A stretch of 64,000 nt of DNA from Botrimarina colliarenosi (GTDB taxonomy: Bacteria; Planctomycetota; Planctomycetia; Pirellulales; Lacipirellulaceae): the NCBI RefSeq assembly GCF_007859955.1, contig NZ_SJPR01000009.1, forward strand, positions 1 to 64,000. The letters are read 5' to 3'. The position numbers and the translations under genes are program-made. Below are positions 7,824 through 16,755 of the stretch, one piece after another. Under the pieces are notes generated by a model. The model saw only the letters and a program-made list of their open reading frames with translations. It had not been told where the DNA came from and did no database searches. The number at the start of each line of letters is the position of its first letter. The stretch's first letter is position 1.

Positions 7824-9695
7824 ATGAACGGCGCCCACCCGCTCGACCTAGCGATCATCGCCGCCTACGTGGCCGCAACGGTCGCTATTGGGTTCTGGAT
7901 CTCGAAGAAGGCGTCGAAGAACCTCCGCAGCTACTTCCTCGGCGGCAACGCGATCCCCTGGTACTTCTTGGGGCTCTCCAACGCCTCGGGCATGTTCGAC
8001 ATCAGCGGCACGATGCTGATGGTCTATTGGCTGTTCGTCTACGGGATGAAGAGCGTCTGGATTCCCTGGCTTTGGCCGGTGTTCAACCAGATCGTGATGA
8101 TGGTCTATTTATCGGTCTGGTTACGCCGATCGGAGGTGCTGACCGGCGCCGACTGGATCCGATTTCGTTTTGGCGACGGACGCGGCGCCCAGCTGGCCCA
8201 CTTGGTCGTGGTTCTCTTCGCCTTGATCAACGTCGTTGGGTTCCTGGCCTACGGGTTTATCGGGATTGGGAAGTTCGCTTCGACGTTCATTCCGCTCCAA
8301 CTCGCCACCGACCCGGCAACCAACGCCAACCTGTGGGGCTTGGCGATCACGGCCCTGACGACGCTCTACGTCGTGAAGGGGGGCATGTTCAGCGTCGTGT
8401 TCACCGAGGTTCTGCAGTTCGTCATCATGACCGCCGCGTGCATCGGCGTTGGCGTCATCGCGATGCAGCAGGTCTCGCCCGAGATGGTCGACGCCGCGAC
8501 GCCCGACGGCTGGCGCGACTTGTGGTTCGGGTGGCGGCTGGACCTCGACTGGTCGGGCGTGATGGAGGCCGCCAACCAGAAGATCACCGGCGACGGCTGG
8601 GAGCTTTTCTCGCTCTTCGTGGGCCTCTGTCTGTTCAAGGGGGTGCTCGCCAGCATGGCCGGCCCGGCGCCCAACTACGATATGCAGCGCGTGCTCTCCG
8701 CCCGCACGCCGAAAGAAGCGGCCCTGATGAGCGGCTTCGTGAGCCTCGTGCTGCTGGTGCCGCGTTACATGCTCATCACCGGCCTGACGGTCCTCGCCCT
8801 CGCCTTCTTCTCCGACAAGCTCAACGGCATGGGGGACCAAATCGACTTCGAGCTGATTCTTCCCTTCGCGATGCGCGAGTTCATCCCCGTCGGACTCTTT
8901 GGGCTTTTGGTCGCGGCGCTCTTGGCGGCGTTCATGTCGACCTACGCGGCGACCGTCAACGCCGCCCCCGCCTACGTCGTCAATGACATCTATAAGCGCT
9001 ATTTCAACCCCGACGCCAGCGACAATACTTATGTCCGGATGAGCTACGCGACGTCGGTGATCGTCGTCCTCGCGGGGACGGCGTTTGGCTTCGTCATCAA
9101 CGACCTCAAGAACGTCGTCAACTGGATTGTCGGCGCGTTGTATGGCGGCTACGTCGCGGCCAACCTGCTGAAGTGGCATTGGTGGCGGTTCAACGGTTGG
9201 GGCTACTTCTGGGGCATGACCGGCGGCATCGGCTCGGCGATGGCGATCGCTGTGGTTGTCGAGAACTACCCCCGGCTCGGAGGCTTTGAGACGAACCTCG
9301 CGTTGTTTCCCGTCACGCTGGTCGTCTCGCTCATCGGGTGTGTCGCCGGCAGCCTATTGACCGAACCCGACGACCCCCAGGTGCTGCGTGAGTTCTATCG
9401 CAAGGTGCGGCCGTGGGGCTGGTGGGGACCGGTCCGAGACCAGTTGCTCGCCGAGCACCCCGACTTGCAGGCGAATCGCGACTTCCCACGCGACGCGGTC
9501 AATGTCGCCGTCGGCATCGCTTGGCAGACCTCGCTAACCGCTCTCGGCATCTTCATCGTGCTCAAAGACTGGCGTAGCACGATCATTAGCCTGGCCGTCA
9601 TCGCCGTAACGAGCCTGGTGCTCAAGTTCAACTGGTACGACCGGCTGCAAGACTACCCCGAGGGCGTCACCCCCGCGGTTGGTGCGGCCGACTAA
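7824..9695 (+). CDS. Sodium:solute symporter family transporter
   Basis: A 623-residue polytopic membrane protein of the SSS family (SGLT-like). The first membrane segment (LAIIAAYVAATVAIGFWI) is followed by the characteristic SYFLGGNAIPWYFLGLSN region, then a long series of hydrophobic segments, about 13-15 in all, and GPAPNYDMQRVLSARTPKEA in the middle. ATG 7824 was chosen because the upstream in-frame stretch is polar and arginine-rich. Located between GH130 and GH5 with gaps of about 99 and 14 bp, it is the best candidate for importing manno-oligosaccharides or mannose with sodium. The substrate is inferred from context only. Confidence 0.88.
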   Translation: MNGAHPLDLAIIAAYVAATVAIGFWISKKASKNLRSYFLGGNAIPWYFLGLSNASGMFDISGTMLMVYWLFVYGMKSVWIPWLWPVFNQIVMMVYLSVWLRRSEVLTGADWIRFRFGDGRGAQLAHLVVVLFALINVVGFLAYGFIGIGKFASTFIPLQLATDPATNANLWGLAITALTTLYVVKGGMFSVVFTEVLQFVIMTAACIGVGVIAMQQVSPEMVDAATPDGWRDLWFGWRLDLDWSGVMEAANQKITGDGWELFSLFVGLCLFKGVLASMAGPAPNYDMQRVLSARTPKEAALMSGFVSLVLLVPRYMLITGLTVLALAFFSDKLNGMGDQIDFELILPFAMREFIPVGLFGLLVAALLAAFMSTYAATVNAAPAYVVNDIYKRYFNPDASDNTYVRMSYATSVIVVLAGTAFGFVINDLKNVVNWIVGALYGGYVAANLLKWHWWRFNGWGYFWGMTGGIGSAMAIAVVVENYPRLGGFETNLALFPVTLVVSLIGCVAGSLLTEPDDPQVLREFYRKVRPWGWWGPVRDQLLAEHPDLQANRDFPRDAVNVAVGIAWQTSLTALGIFIVLKDWRSTIISLAVIAVTSLVLKFNWYDRLQDYPEGVTPAVGAAD

Positions 9696-9709
9696 CACCG
9701 AAGGCTCGA

Positions 9710-11563
9710 ATGCGTTCGTTCACTCGTCTCACCTACGCCTTCCTTCTCTTTGCCTCGACGTGGACCATGATGGCCCCGTTAACCGCTTCCGCCGCCGAGG
9801 ACCCGATTCCGTTCGTCACGGCACGGGGCGACCGGCTCTTCGAAGGGGATCAGCCGCTGCGGTTCGTGTCGTTCAATATCCCCAACTTGCACCTGGTGGA
9901 AGACGCGATCGAGTTCCTCGGCGAGTCGCCTTGGCGGTGGCCCAACGCTTTCGAAATCGAAGACGCCCTCGATACCATCCGGCAAATGAACGGCCGGGTC
10001 GTGCGGACCTATGTGCTAAGCGTGCGGCGTGAATCGTCCGACATGGGCGACTGTGTCCACGTCACGGCCCCGGGAGAGTTCAATGAAGCGGCGTTCGTCG
10101 CGCTCGACCGCGTACTACAGATCGCCGGCGAGAAAGGGGTCCGCGTAATCCTCCCGCTGGTGGACAACTGGCACTGGTGGGGTGGCGCCGAGCAGTACGC
10201 CGCCTGGCGTGGCAAGCCCGCCGAGGCGTTTTGGACCAACCGGCAAGTCATCAACGACTTCAAGCGGACGATCGCCTACGTCGTGAACCGCCGCAACACG
10301 CTCACGGGACGCCTCTATCGAGACGACCCGACGATTCTCGGCTGGGAGACCGGCAACGAAATCAGTCCGACTCCGGCGTGGACACGCGAGATCGCCGCGT
10401 ACCTCAAGTCGCTCGACCCGAACCACCTCGTGATCGACGGCAAGTCGCTCGACGGCGTGGTCTCCGAGTCACTCGACGATCCGAACGTCGATGTGATAAC
10501 GTCGCACCACTACCCCGACCGTGGTGAGGACGTCCCCGCCGCCATCGCCAAGGCGATCCGGCAGACCGCCGGCAAGAAGCCCTATTTCGTCGGCGAAGTC
10601 GGCTTTCTGCCGACGGAGGAGATCGCCGCCATTGTCGACAAGGCCGCCGGCTCGCACTGCGCGGGGGTGTTGCTCTGGAGCCTGAGGCCGCACCGCCGCG
10701 AGGGGGGGTTCTACTGGCATTCCGAACCGATGGCGAAGGGCCGCTACAAGGCGTACCACTGGCCCGGCTTCCCGTCCGGCGACGGCTACGACGAGAGCGA
10801 CCTGTTGCGGCTGGCTCGTGAGTCGTCGTTCCGAATGCTCGGCGAGCCGGTCACGCCGCTGCCGACGCCGTCGGCGCCGCGGCTCCTGCCGATCGACGAC
10901 CCCGCCGCCGTCTCGTGGCAAGGTTCGACCGGCGCAAGTCGCTACAAGATCCAGCGGGCGTCCGCCAAGGAAGGCCCTTGGCAAACGGTCGCCAAGAACG
11001 TCTCCGACGCCGCGATCCCCTATCGACCGCTCTGGAGCGACACCGACGCGGCGATCGGCTCAAGCTCGTACTACCGCGTCATCGCAGGCAATGCGGCGGG
11101 CGAGTCGGCGCCATCGAATGTGGTCGGCCCCGTCACCCAGCGTGAGTCGCTTGTCATTGACGAGTTCAAGAATCTCGACCTCGTAGCGACCGTGCAGGGT
11201 GACGCCACCCTCGTGAGTGACAACCCGCGGGCGGTCCAAGAGGACCGCAATCGACTTCTCCTCACTCCTGGCGCAAGCGTGACCTACGAGGCGCCGGGAA
11301 TGGTCACGAACGTCATCGTCTTTGCGTTCTCAGCCGACGACACGGCGCCAGAAATCGATCTGGAAAGCCCCGACGGTACGTCGCAACCTTCAAGCGACTA
11401 TCAAACCGATTCGCCCCGCCGTCCGGCCGGCGACTACGGGTATCTCCGACCGACGCGGGTCACCGCGCGGTACGACTCCTCTAGCGGATCGCGAGTCACG
11501 ATCACGGCGCCGTCGGGAAACATCCAGATCGGCCGTGTCGAGATCCGCTGCGCCAACCGTTGA
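9710..11563 (+). CDS. Secreted GH5 endo-beta-mannanase-like enzyme
   Basis: A 617-residue exported hydrolase. A signal peptide ends at about residue 29 (TASAAE). The (beta/alpha)8 domain of family GH5, in the mannanase-like subgroup, covers about 32-375, with the acid/base in GWETGNEI (E217) and nucleophile in FVGEVGF (E296), plus NWHWWGG. A fibronectin-III-like domain follows (about 388-475, YYRVIAGNAAGESAPSNV), then an unassigned beta-rich domain (about 480-617). No PEP-CTERM tail, unlike the neighbouring GH26. Gene order with GH130 and the symporter supports endo-beta-1,4-mannanase activity; another GH5 specificity is possible. Its TGA (11561-11563) abuts the TAA of the convergent GH26 gene. 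Confidence 0.87.
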   Translation: MRSFTRLTYAFLLFASTWTMMAPLTASAAEDPIPFVTARGDRLFEGDQPLRFVSFNIPNLHLVEDAIEFLGESPWRWPNAFEIEDALDTIRQMNGRVVRTYVLSVRRESSDMGDCVHVTAPGEFNEAAFVALDRVLQIAGEKGVRVILPLVDNWHWWGGAEQYAAWRGKPAEAFWTNRQVINDFKRTIAYVVNRRNTLTGRLYRDDPTILGWETGNEISPTPAWTREIAAYLKSLDPNHLVIDGKSLDGVVSESLDDPNVDVITSHHYPDRGEDVPAAIAKAIRQTAGKKPYFVGEVGFLPTEEIAAIVDKAAGSHCAGVLLWSLRPHRREGGFYWHSEPMAKGRYKAYHWPGFPSGDGYDESDLLRLARESSFRMLGEPVTPLPTPSAPRLLPIDDPAAVSWQGSTGASRYKIQRASAKEGPWQTVAKNVSDAAIPYRPLWSDTDAAIGSSSYYRVIAGNAAGESAPSNVVGPVTQRESLVIDEFKNLDLVATVQGDATLVSDNPRAVQEDRNRLLLTPGASVTYEAPGMVTNVIVFAFSADDTAPEIDLESPDGTSQPSSDYQTDSPRRPAGDYGYLRPTRVTARYDSSSGSRVTITAPSGNIQIGRVEIRCANR

Positions 11564-13285
11564 TTAGCGACGCCGATTGCGCTGCCCGGTCGCGCCAAAG
11601 CACACAAGTACGAGCATTGCCAACGCCCCCGGCTCTGGCACGGCGACACCGTTCGACTGCCCGTAGTTGTCGCGCCACACCGTGTAATCAGCGGCGTTGA
11701 CGATTCCGTCCCCGTTGCCGTCGGCCGGCGTCGCGCCGGTGAGGCCGTACAGGTCTCGCCAGACAAGAAGATCGTTGTCATCGACCGAGCCGCTGCCGTC
11801 GTAGTCGCCGGGCAGCGATGTGCCGAATTGGCGCCACGGCGTGACCGGCAGTTCGCTGAGATCGATCACGTCGTCGTCACCGACGATGCCTTGCACCGTG
11901 GCGGCCGACTGGTCGTTCGTTAGGAAGTCTTCGTTCCAGGGGAGCATGTAGCTAAACGCGACTCCGTAGCGTTCGAGCACCTCCTCGGGCGGCAGCGAAC
12001 CGGTTTCCGACAACGCGATCATCTTTTCGCCATCGAACTCCTCGAGCAGCTCGAGCCACTGCGAACTCATGTTGTTATCGGGCTGGTCGCTGTAGACATC
12101 GACGCCGACAATATCGACCACGTCGTCCCCCGGGTACCACTCTTGCCAGTTCGACGCGTCCACCTGCATCGTGGAGACCCAGATCAGGTTGTCGAGGCCG
12201 TGCACGTTGGTCATGCGGTCGTACATGATGCCCCATAGTTCTTTGAGGGCGTCGGGACCGCTGTCGCCCCACCAGAACCAGGCGCCCTGGTCGTTGCCCT
12301 GCGCCTCGTGCAGCGGGCGCCAGAGCACCGGGACGTCGGCCGCCTCGAACTTCTGCAACTCGGAGGAGATGGCGTCGATGTCGCGGATCAGCAGCGAGTA
12401 CTCGTTCGACGAAGGGTTCGCTAGCGCCGCGCCGAGGTCGAAGGTCGTTGCGTCGGTGTAGAAGCCGCGCCACCACTCGCGCCCCGGCTGGTCGATGAGC
12501 CCACTCGGCGCGTTCCAGTGCCACATGAGGCTCACGACACCGCCGGTCTGCTGCGCCCAACTGACGAGCCGCTCTGACTCGCCGTTGGCGTTCGCGCCAT
12601 TCTCGACCCGCGACGGCGAGTAGTCCGTCAAGTCGCCCCCCACCACGGCCGGGAAGATCCCGCCTGTGTGGCTCAGGACGCCTGCCGTCATAATCGCGTT
12701 GGGGTTGTAGTACTCCCGCTGTTGGCCGAAGAGCGTTTGCGAGCCGTACTGCTCGGTCAGGTAGGTCATCAGGTAACGGTTGTTCGGTGTTGCAGCCGGA
12801 TTCGACAGCACCGGGTTCACCGGCAAGGGCTGTCGGACCTGCGCGGAGCGGAACTCGAAGTAATCAACGTCGTAGTACCCCCACCCCTCGCTGATCTGAA
12901 TATCGATCGGCGAGTTCTCCAGGTAAAACAGACCGCCATACTCCTCGGCGAAAGACGAGGACTCCGCGAACATGCCCGAAGCCGATTCGCCGCCGACCGA
13001 GAGCTCGTACCCCTTGTCGCCATACGGGGACCGGTAGCCGATGTAGAGGTCATAGAGTCCGTTGGGCAGCATCGCTCCGACCGTCAGCCGATCGACCACC
13101 GCGTCCTGATTCGGAAATCCCGTTACATAGCCCGTCCCCGAGAAGCCAGGAACCGACGACGCCACTCGGGTGTTGCCCGTGCCGCTAGCGGTCGTAATCG
13201 CGCCGGTCTCTGCCTCGAAGCGGAAGGACTCGGCGTGGGCCGCCCCCCCAAGGCCTATAAGGGCCGCGATGCAGAGTGTTCGCAC
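11564..13285 (-). CDS. PEP-CTERM GH26 endo-beta-1,4-mannanase with CBM
   Basis: A 573-residue surface enzyme. Signal peptide (about 1-18, ending AAHA), then a CBM6/CBM35-like beta-sandwich (about 21-146, FEAETGAITTA at its start and GWGYYDVDYFEF at its end), the GH26 barrel (about 160-480) with acid/base in WRPLHEAQG (E327) and nucleophile in ALSETGS (E427), two dockerin-like repeats (PGDYDGSGSVDDNDLLVWRD and [13 protein letters not shown]) and a VPEP tail with basic end. The GTG at 13285 gives a compact signal peptide and leaves the operator-like palindrome 71 bp upstream; a TTG at 13342 is the alternative. It would attack mannan at the cell surface and supply oligosaccharides to the symporter. 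Confidence 0.88.
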   Translation of the reverse strand: MRTLCIAALIGLGGAAHAESFRFEAETGAITTASGTGNTRVASSVPGFSGTGYVTGFPNQDAVVDRLTVGAMLPNGLYDLYIGYRSPYGDKGYELSVGGESASGMFAESSSFAEEYGGLFYLENSPIDIQISEGWGYYDVDYFEFRSAQVRQPLPVNPVLSNPAATPNNRYLMTYLTEQYGSQTLFGQQREYYNPNAIMTAGVLSHTGGIFPAVVGGDLTDYSPSRVENGANANGESERLVSWAQQTGGVVSLMWHWNAPSGLIDQPGREWWRGFYTDATTFDLGAALANPSSNEYSLLIRDIDAISSELQKFEAADVPVLWRPLHEAQGNDQGAWFWWGDSGPDALKELWGIMYDRMTNVHGLDNLIWVSTMQVDASNWQEWYPGDDVVDIVGVDVYSDQPDNNMSSQWLELLEEFDGEKMIALSETGSLPPEEVLERYGVAFSYMLPWNEDFLTNDQSAATVQGIVGDDDVIDLSELPVTPWRQFGTSLPGDYDGSGSVDDNDLLVWRDLYGLTGATPADGNGDGIVNAADYTVWRDNYGQSNGVAVPEPGALAMLVLVCFGATGQRNRRR

Positions 13286-13355
13286 GACGGGACCACTTGG
13301 TTGGTCAGGAAGAGATCGAGAAAAGTACAGGCAAAACGGCAACGTCGTCTTGCTG

Positions 13356-13373
13356 AATTCAAGTAGTTGAGCA
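13356..13373. promoter_or_regulatory. Candidate LacI-type operator, site 3
   Basis: On the minus strand this reads TGCTCAACTACTTGAATT, sharing AACTACTTGA with sites 1 and 2. The left arm is the exact complement of TTGAGCA in site 2. It is 71 bp upstream of the chosen GH26 start and about 7 kb from the regulator gene, which ties the outlying mannanase to the same control. Confidence 0.6.
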
Positions 13374-13538
13374 TATCAACACCGCCTAGCGACGACAACC
13401 AACTGGTCGCCCCAAAAACGGCGACAACTAGGTACGATCGACGGTCGTCTAGTGCAGCGCAAAGAAACGTCGATACGGATTCGACGACTCGAATCTTGAG
13501 GACCTCTGCCAGCGGCGACCGGACAGAATGTCTCCGAC

Positions 13539-13577
13539 GGCCCTACTGAAAGGCCCTACTGAAAGGCCCTACTGACC
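13539..13577. repeat. Three tandem 13-bp repeats at a gene end
   Basis: GGCCCTACTGAAA occurs at 13539-13551 and 13552-13564, with a third copy (last bases ACC) at 13565-13577. The third copy contains the stop codon of the minus-strand GH53 gene. The repeat looks like slippage; thirteen bases shift frame, so it would not extend the protein. The remaining 13286-13538 gap holds only operator site 3. Confidence 0.8.
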
Positions 13578-14702
13578 GGCGCAGTCGGCCGGCAGAGGAG
13601 GCTGGACACGGCGCGCTACCGGATTCTTCGACGGAAGACTCTCTTCGACGATTCGATCGGCGTCGAAAACAGTGAGGACCGGCAAGGCGTCGCCGTCGTC
13701 GTCGAACATCCCGCGGCTGTAGATGGGTCCCTTCGGCACGGCTGGCTCCCACCAAAAGACTCCTCGGCCCAAGCCACCGGGCGTGGCGCGGACCGCCTCG
13801 GCGACTTCCTCTAGAAAAGCCCGTTGTCCCGCGGGTGACTCTGGGAAAGGGCCGTCGCCGTCGGGATACTCTGCTCGACGCCAGTTGTAGGCGGCTTCGA
13901 CCACGATGATTGGCTTCTTGAAGGTCTCCGCCATGAACGCCAAGTTCGTCCGGAGACCATCCAGCCCGCCGTGCCACCACGGGTAGTAGGATTGGCCGAT
14001 CACATCGAATCGGATGTCGTAGTCGTGACAGCGTTTGAAGAAGTGCTCGGTTGCCTCGCGGTCGCCGCCGCGGTCGATGTGCATCATGATCAGCGGCGAG
14101 TCGGCGCCACCCGCGTCGTGGACGCCGGCGACGCCCGCCCGGAACAGGTCGGCGAACTGCGGCCATCGCTCGGGCAACTTGCCATCGGGCCAGAGCATGC
14201 CGGCGATGACCTCGTTACCGATCTGCACCATATCGGGCCCGGCGTCCGCTGCGCGCATCGCGGCGACCGATAGGCGGGTGTGTTCGCGCACCGCGGCGAC
14301 CAGCTCGTCATGCGACTTATGCCGCCACGCCTTCGGCAGGAACTGCTTGCCGGGGTCGGCCCACGTGTCCGAGTAATGGAAGTCGAGTAGCACCTTCATG
14401 CCGAGGCTCTTCGCCCGGCGCGCTTGTTCGATCGTGTAGGCGAGGTCGTTCGGCAGGTGGTCGGGCGTGTGAAACAGTCTTAGGCGGACCCAGTTGTAGC
14501 CGTGGTCCTTGAGGATCTCGAGCCCGGCGGCGGCCACGCCACCGTCCTTGAACACCGCCCCCTGCGATTCCGCGTGGGCGAGGAACGAGACATCCGCCCC
14601 GATTGCGAAGCCGAGTTGATCGACCTCGTTGATCGCCGCCGTTCCCTGTTCCGCGATCACGGCGCCCGCAATGAGCCAACAGCCGATGGTCAGTAGCAAC
14701 AT
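13569..14702 (-). CDS. GH53 endo-beta-1,4-galactanase
   Basis: A 377-residue exported enzyme of family GH53. A hydrophobic leader (about 1-18) precedes the barrel, which shows WVRLRLF, the highly conserved LLDFHYSDTWADPGKQ, acid/base in QIGNEV (E164) and nucleophile in IIVVEAAYNW (E269), and a GRGVFWWEP strand near the end. It would cut beta-1,4-galactan side chains of pectin to oligosaccharides. It lacks the dockerin-like and PEP-CTERM regions of the second GH53 at 20400. It is last in a minus-strand run (two PEP-CTERM genes, DUF1559, GH53), 27 bp after DUF1559. Tandem 13-bp repeats overlap its stop codon. Confidence 0.9.
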   Translation of the reverse strand: MLLLTIGCWLIAGAVIAEQGTAAINEVDQLGFAIGADVSFLAHAESQGAVFKDGGVAAAGLEILKDHGYNWVRLRLFHTPDHLPNDLAYTIEQARRAKSLGMKVLLDFHYSDTWADPGKQFLPKAWRHKSHDELVAAVREHTRLSVAAMRAADAGPDMVQIGNEVIAGMLWPDGKLPERWPQFADLFRAGVAGVHDAGGADSPLIMMHIDRGGDREATEHFFKRCHDYDIRFDVIGQSYYPWWHGGLDGLRTNLAFMAETFKKPIIVVEAAYNWRRAEYPDGDGPFPESPAGQRAFLEEVAEAVRATPGGLGRGVFWWEPAVPKGPIYSRGMFDDDGDALPVLTVFDADRIVEESLPSKNPVARRVQPPLPADCAGQ

Positions 14703-14729
14703 GATCGCGGGCGTCCGGCGAGAGCCGGC

Positions 14730-15740
14730 TCAATCGAGGGAGCCGACGAGGCCGTCATTGCGAGAGGCGTAACTGTACAGGACCTGGAGTTCGCCTTCGG
14801 TGCTGACGAACCTCCCCGATCCGTCGGCCAGAGCGAAGTGAGTTCCGCCCGGGTGTTCGCTGCCAAAACTCAGATCGTTGTGGCAGGCCTTGTCGTCGGT
14901 GACATTCGACTCGTTCGAGCGCTCGAGGATCGGCCAGCGTATCTGGGCGGAGTTGTGGACCCAGAAGCCGTCGCCCGCCTCGGACATCGCCCACTCGCGG
15001 TACGCGTCGTCCTCGTAATCGCCGCTCCAAGACCCCGAGCCGAGGTACCAAGGTCCGACGCCAACATCCTGCGAGAAAGGCCAGGAGACTTCGCCGACAA
15101 GGAACGTCTTGCTCGTTCCGTCGACGATTTGTCCATTCCGCACCGCGCTGAGCGGGTACATGACGCCGTTGATGGCGTGCCCGCCGCGGGCGTCGGGCAG
15201 GAAGCAGCGGTTCACCTTGGCCAGGGCGCCCTTGCAGGCGGTGATCGTGAAGGGGTCGGTCCCGGGGCACACGTCTTCGTCTTTCGCGCCGTTGACGGCG
15301 TAGTAGTGGGATCGCTTTTGCGTTTCGATTACCTCCTCACTGGTCCCGTTGAAGATGACGGTCGGCTCGGGCTCGGACCGTGACGGGCAGCGGAGGAACT
15401 CGACTTCAAAAGGCAGATCCGCGTCGCTCGGCCGTCGCGTTAGATCAAGCTGGTCGAAGATCGCATTCCCTTCGTAATAGGGGAGCGTCACCGCCAAGTA
15501 GCTGAAGGAGCCATCGTTCATCGACCCCGGAAAGACCTTCCGAGCCGATTCGAAGTTGAGCACCGCCAGGCCTAGCTGACGGATTTGGTTAACGCACTGG
15601 GTGCGCCGCGCGGCCTCCCGGGCCGCCTGCACCGCCGGCAGCAACAGCGCGACGAGCACGCCGATGATGGCGATCACGACCAGCAATTCTACCAGCGTGA
15701 ATCCGGCGGCGGAGTTCGTTTTTTTCTCGGTTTGCCTCAT
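14730..15740 (-). CDS. DUF1559 protein with pilin-like N-terminus
   Basis: A 336-residue DUF1559 protein with [15 protein letters not shown] at about 13-27, [12 protein letters not shown] after it, IVDGTSKTFLVGE in the core and the C-terminal EHPGGTHFALADGSGRFVS signature. The ATG at 15740 was chosen (AAGGA nine bases upstream); another ATG three codons earlier is possible. The long upstream open stretch lacks family similarity and overlaps the preceding gene. It sits 20 bp after the dockerin-bearing PEP-CTERM gene and 27 bp before GH53, so it belongs to their operon. Its cell-surface role is unknown. Confidence 0.87.
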   Translation of the reverse strand: MRQTEKKTNSAAGFTLVELLVVIAIIGVLVALLLPAVQAAREAARRTQCVNQIRQLGLAVLNFESARKVFPGSMNDGSFSYLAVTLPYYEGNAIFDQLDLTRRPSDADLPFEVEFLRCPSRSEPEPTVIFNGTSEEVIETQKRSHYYAVNGAKDEDVCPGTDPFTITACKGALAKVNRCFLPDARGGHAINGVMYPLSAVRNGQIVDGTSKTFLVGEVSWPFSQDVGVGPWYLGSGSWSGDYEDDAYREWAMSEAGDGFWVHNSAQIRWPILERSNESNVTDDKACHNDLSFGSEHPGGTHFALADGSGRFVSTEGELQVLYSYASRNDGLVGSLD

Positions 15741-15760
15741 TCGCTCCATTCCTTCGGTTC

Positions 15761-16711
15761 TCACCGCACCCGCCGGACGACCAAGCCTAAGACAACCATG
15801 CCGGCCGACACCGACAAGCTGCCCGGCTCGGGAACGGTCGTAGCCACCGACACAGGCAGGGTGAAGACATCGCCATAGTGAAGAGCCCATTCGTCGTAAT
15901 CCTCGGGGGTCACCATCCCTTCCGTGACGGTCTCGTTCGGCAGCGCGACGCTCTCTCCGGACTGGTCACGCCAAACGGTGTAGTCGGCGGCATCGACGAC
16001 GCCGTCGTCGTTGTAGTCGCCAGCGAGCGGCTCCAGGTTGTAGTAGGCGAGGAAGCTCGCGTCGGCGTACGGCGCGTTGAAGGTGGCGAGGTAACTCTCC
16101 GTCGTGAGGTCGTTGATAAAGTTGCTGGCGGCGTACTGGTACTCGCCATCAGGATCGCCGTAGTCCGCCTCCGGAACGTAGACCTCCGAGCCCGGCTCCG
16201 TCTCGACATAGCCCACAATCATCGACGGGACGAGCGCCGGCGTTAGCAACCCGCCGGACTCGGTAACGTAAAGCGCCGCATAGTCCGTGAAGTAGTCGAG
16301 CTCCAAACCATCGAAGTTGAACGTGAACGGGTCGCCAACGGCGGTCGAAGCCGAGCCGTTGATCGCGTTGGTCGATAGACCGACGATCGCGGGGTCTTCG
16401 GTGGTCAGGCCCGTGAGGTTCACGAAGTAGTTGCTGACGATCGCCAGTCGGAACGGTTCAGCGACTTCCTGGGCTCCCTCGATCAGACCCGCCTTGAAGA
16501 ATTGGAAGCGGTCGAGCGACACCGTTTCGCCGAACTCAAGCCCGGGGTCGGGTGACGGGTCGAGGTAGGGCGAGAATCCCTGGGCATAGAGCACGTTCCA
16601 GTTGCTCCAACCTGAGAAATCCGTGACGAACGTCGGGCCGGCGGCGCCGCTAGCCAGCGGCATGCCGAGGAAGGTTGCCGCCAGGAAGGCGACGATCAAA
16701 GGACGAGTCAT
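15761..16711 (-). CDS. PEP-CTERM protein with dockerin-like segment (paralogue of 16756)
   Basis: A 316-residue exported protein. After the signal peptide (about 1-24) comes a domain of about 200 residues with the motifs LYAQGFSPYLDPSPDPGL, VSLDRFQFFKAG and PFTFNFDGLELDY, all matched in the neighbouring protein 16756-17481. A dockerin-like pair follows ([18 protein letters not shown], then a degenerate TPEDYDEWALHYG) and then the VPEPGSLS tail ending RRVR. Relative to its neighbour, the dockerin part is the main addition. It lies 44 bp after the paralogue and 20 bp before DUF1559. A galactan-binding role is inferred from position only. Confidence 0.85.
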   Translation of the reverse strand: MTRPLIVAFLAATFLGMPLASGAAGPTFVTDFSGWSNWNVLYAQGFSPYLDPSPDPGLEFGETVSLDRFQFFKAGLIEGAQEVAEPFRLAIVSNYFVNLTGLTTEDPAIVGLSTNAINGSASTAVGDPFTFNFDGLELDYFTDYAALYVTESGGLLTPALVPSMIVGYVETEPGSEVYVPEADYGDPDGEYQYAASNFINDLTTESYLATFNAPYADASFLAYYNLEPLAGDYNDDGVVDAADYTVWRDQSGESVALPNETVTEGMVTPEDYDEWALHYGDVFTLPVSVATTVPEPGSLSVSAGMVVLGLVVRRVR

Positions 16712-16755
16712 GAGAAGTCGCTTCTCCCTAAGGGGACGACGAATCGAAAGAGGTT

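Noticed and set aside
8121-9179. Long minus-strand open frame opposite the symporter gene
   Set aside because: It is a GC-driven shadow of a well-supported transporter gene, with charged low-complexity composition and no family motif.
10469-10984. Minus-strand open frame within the GH5 gene
   Set aside because: Arginine-rich antisense shadow with no family signal.
13539-13577. Possible CRISPR-like repeat
   Set aside because: The units are 13 bp, directly adjacent without spacers, and no cas genes are present.
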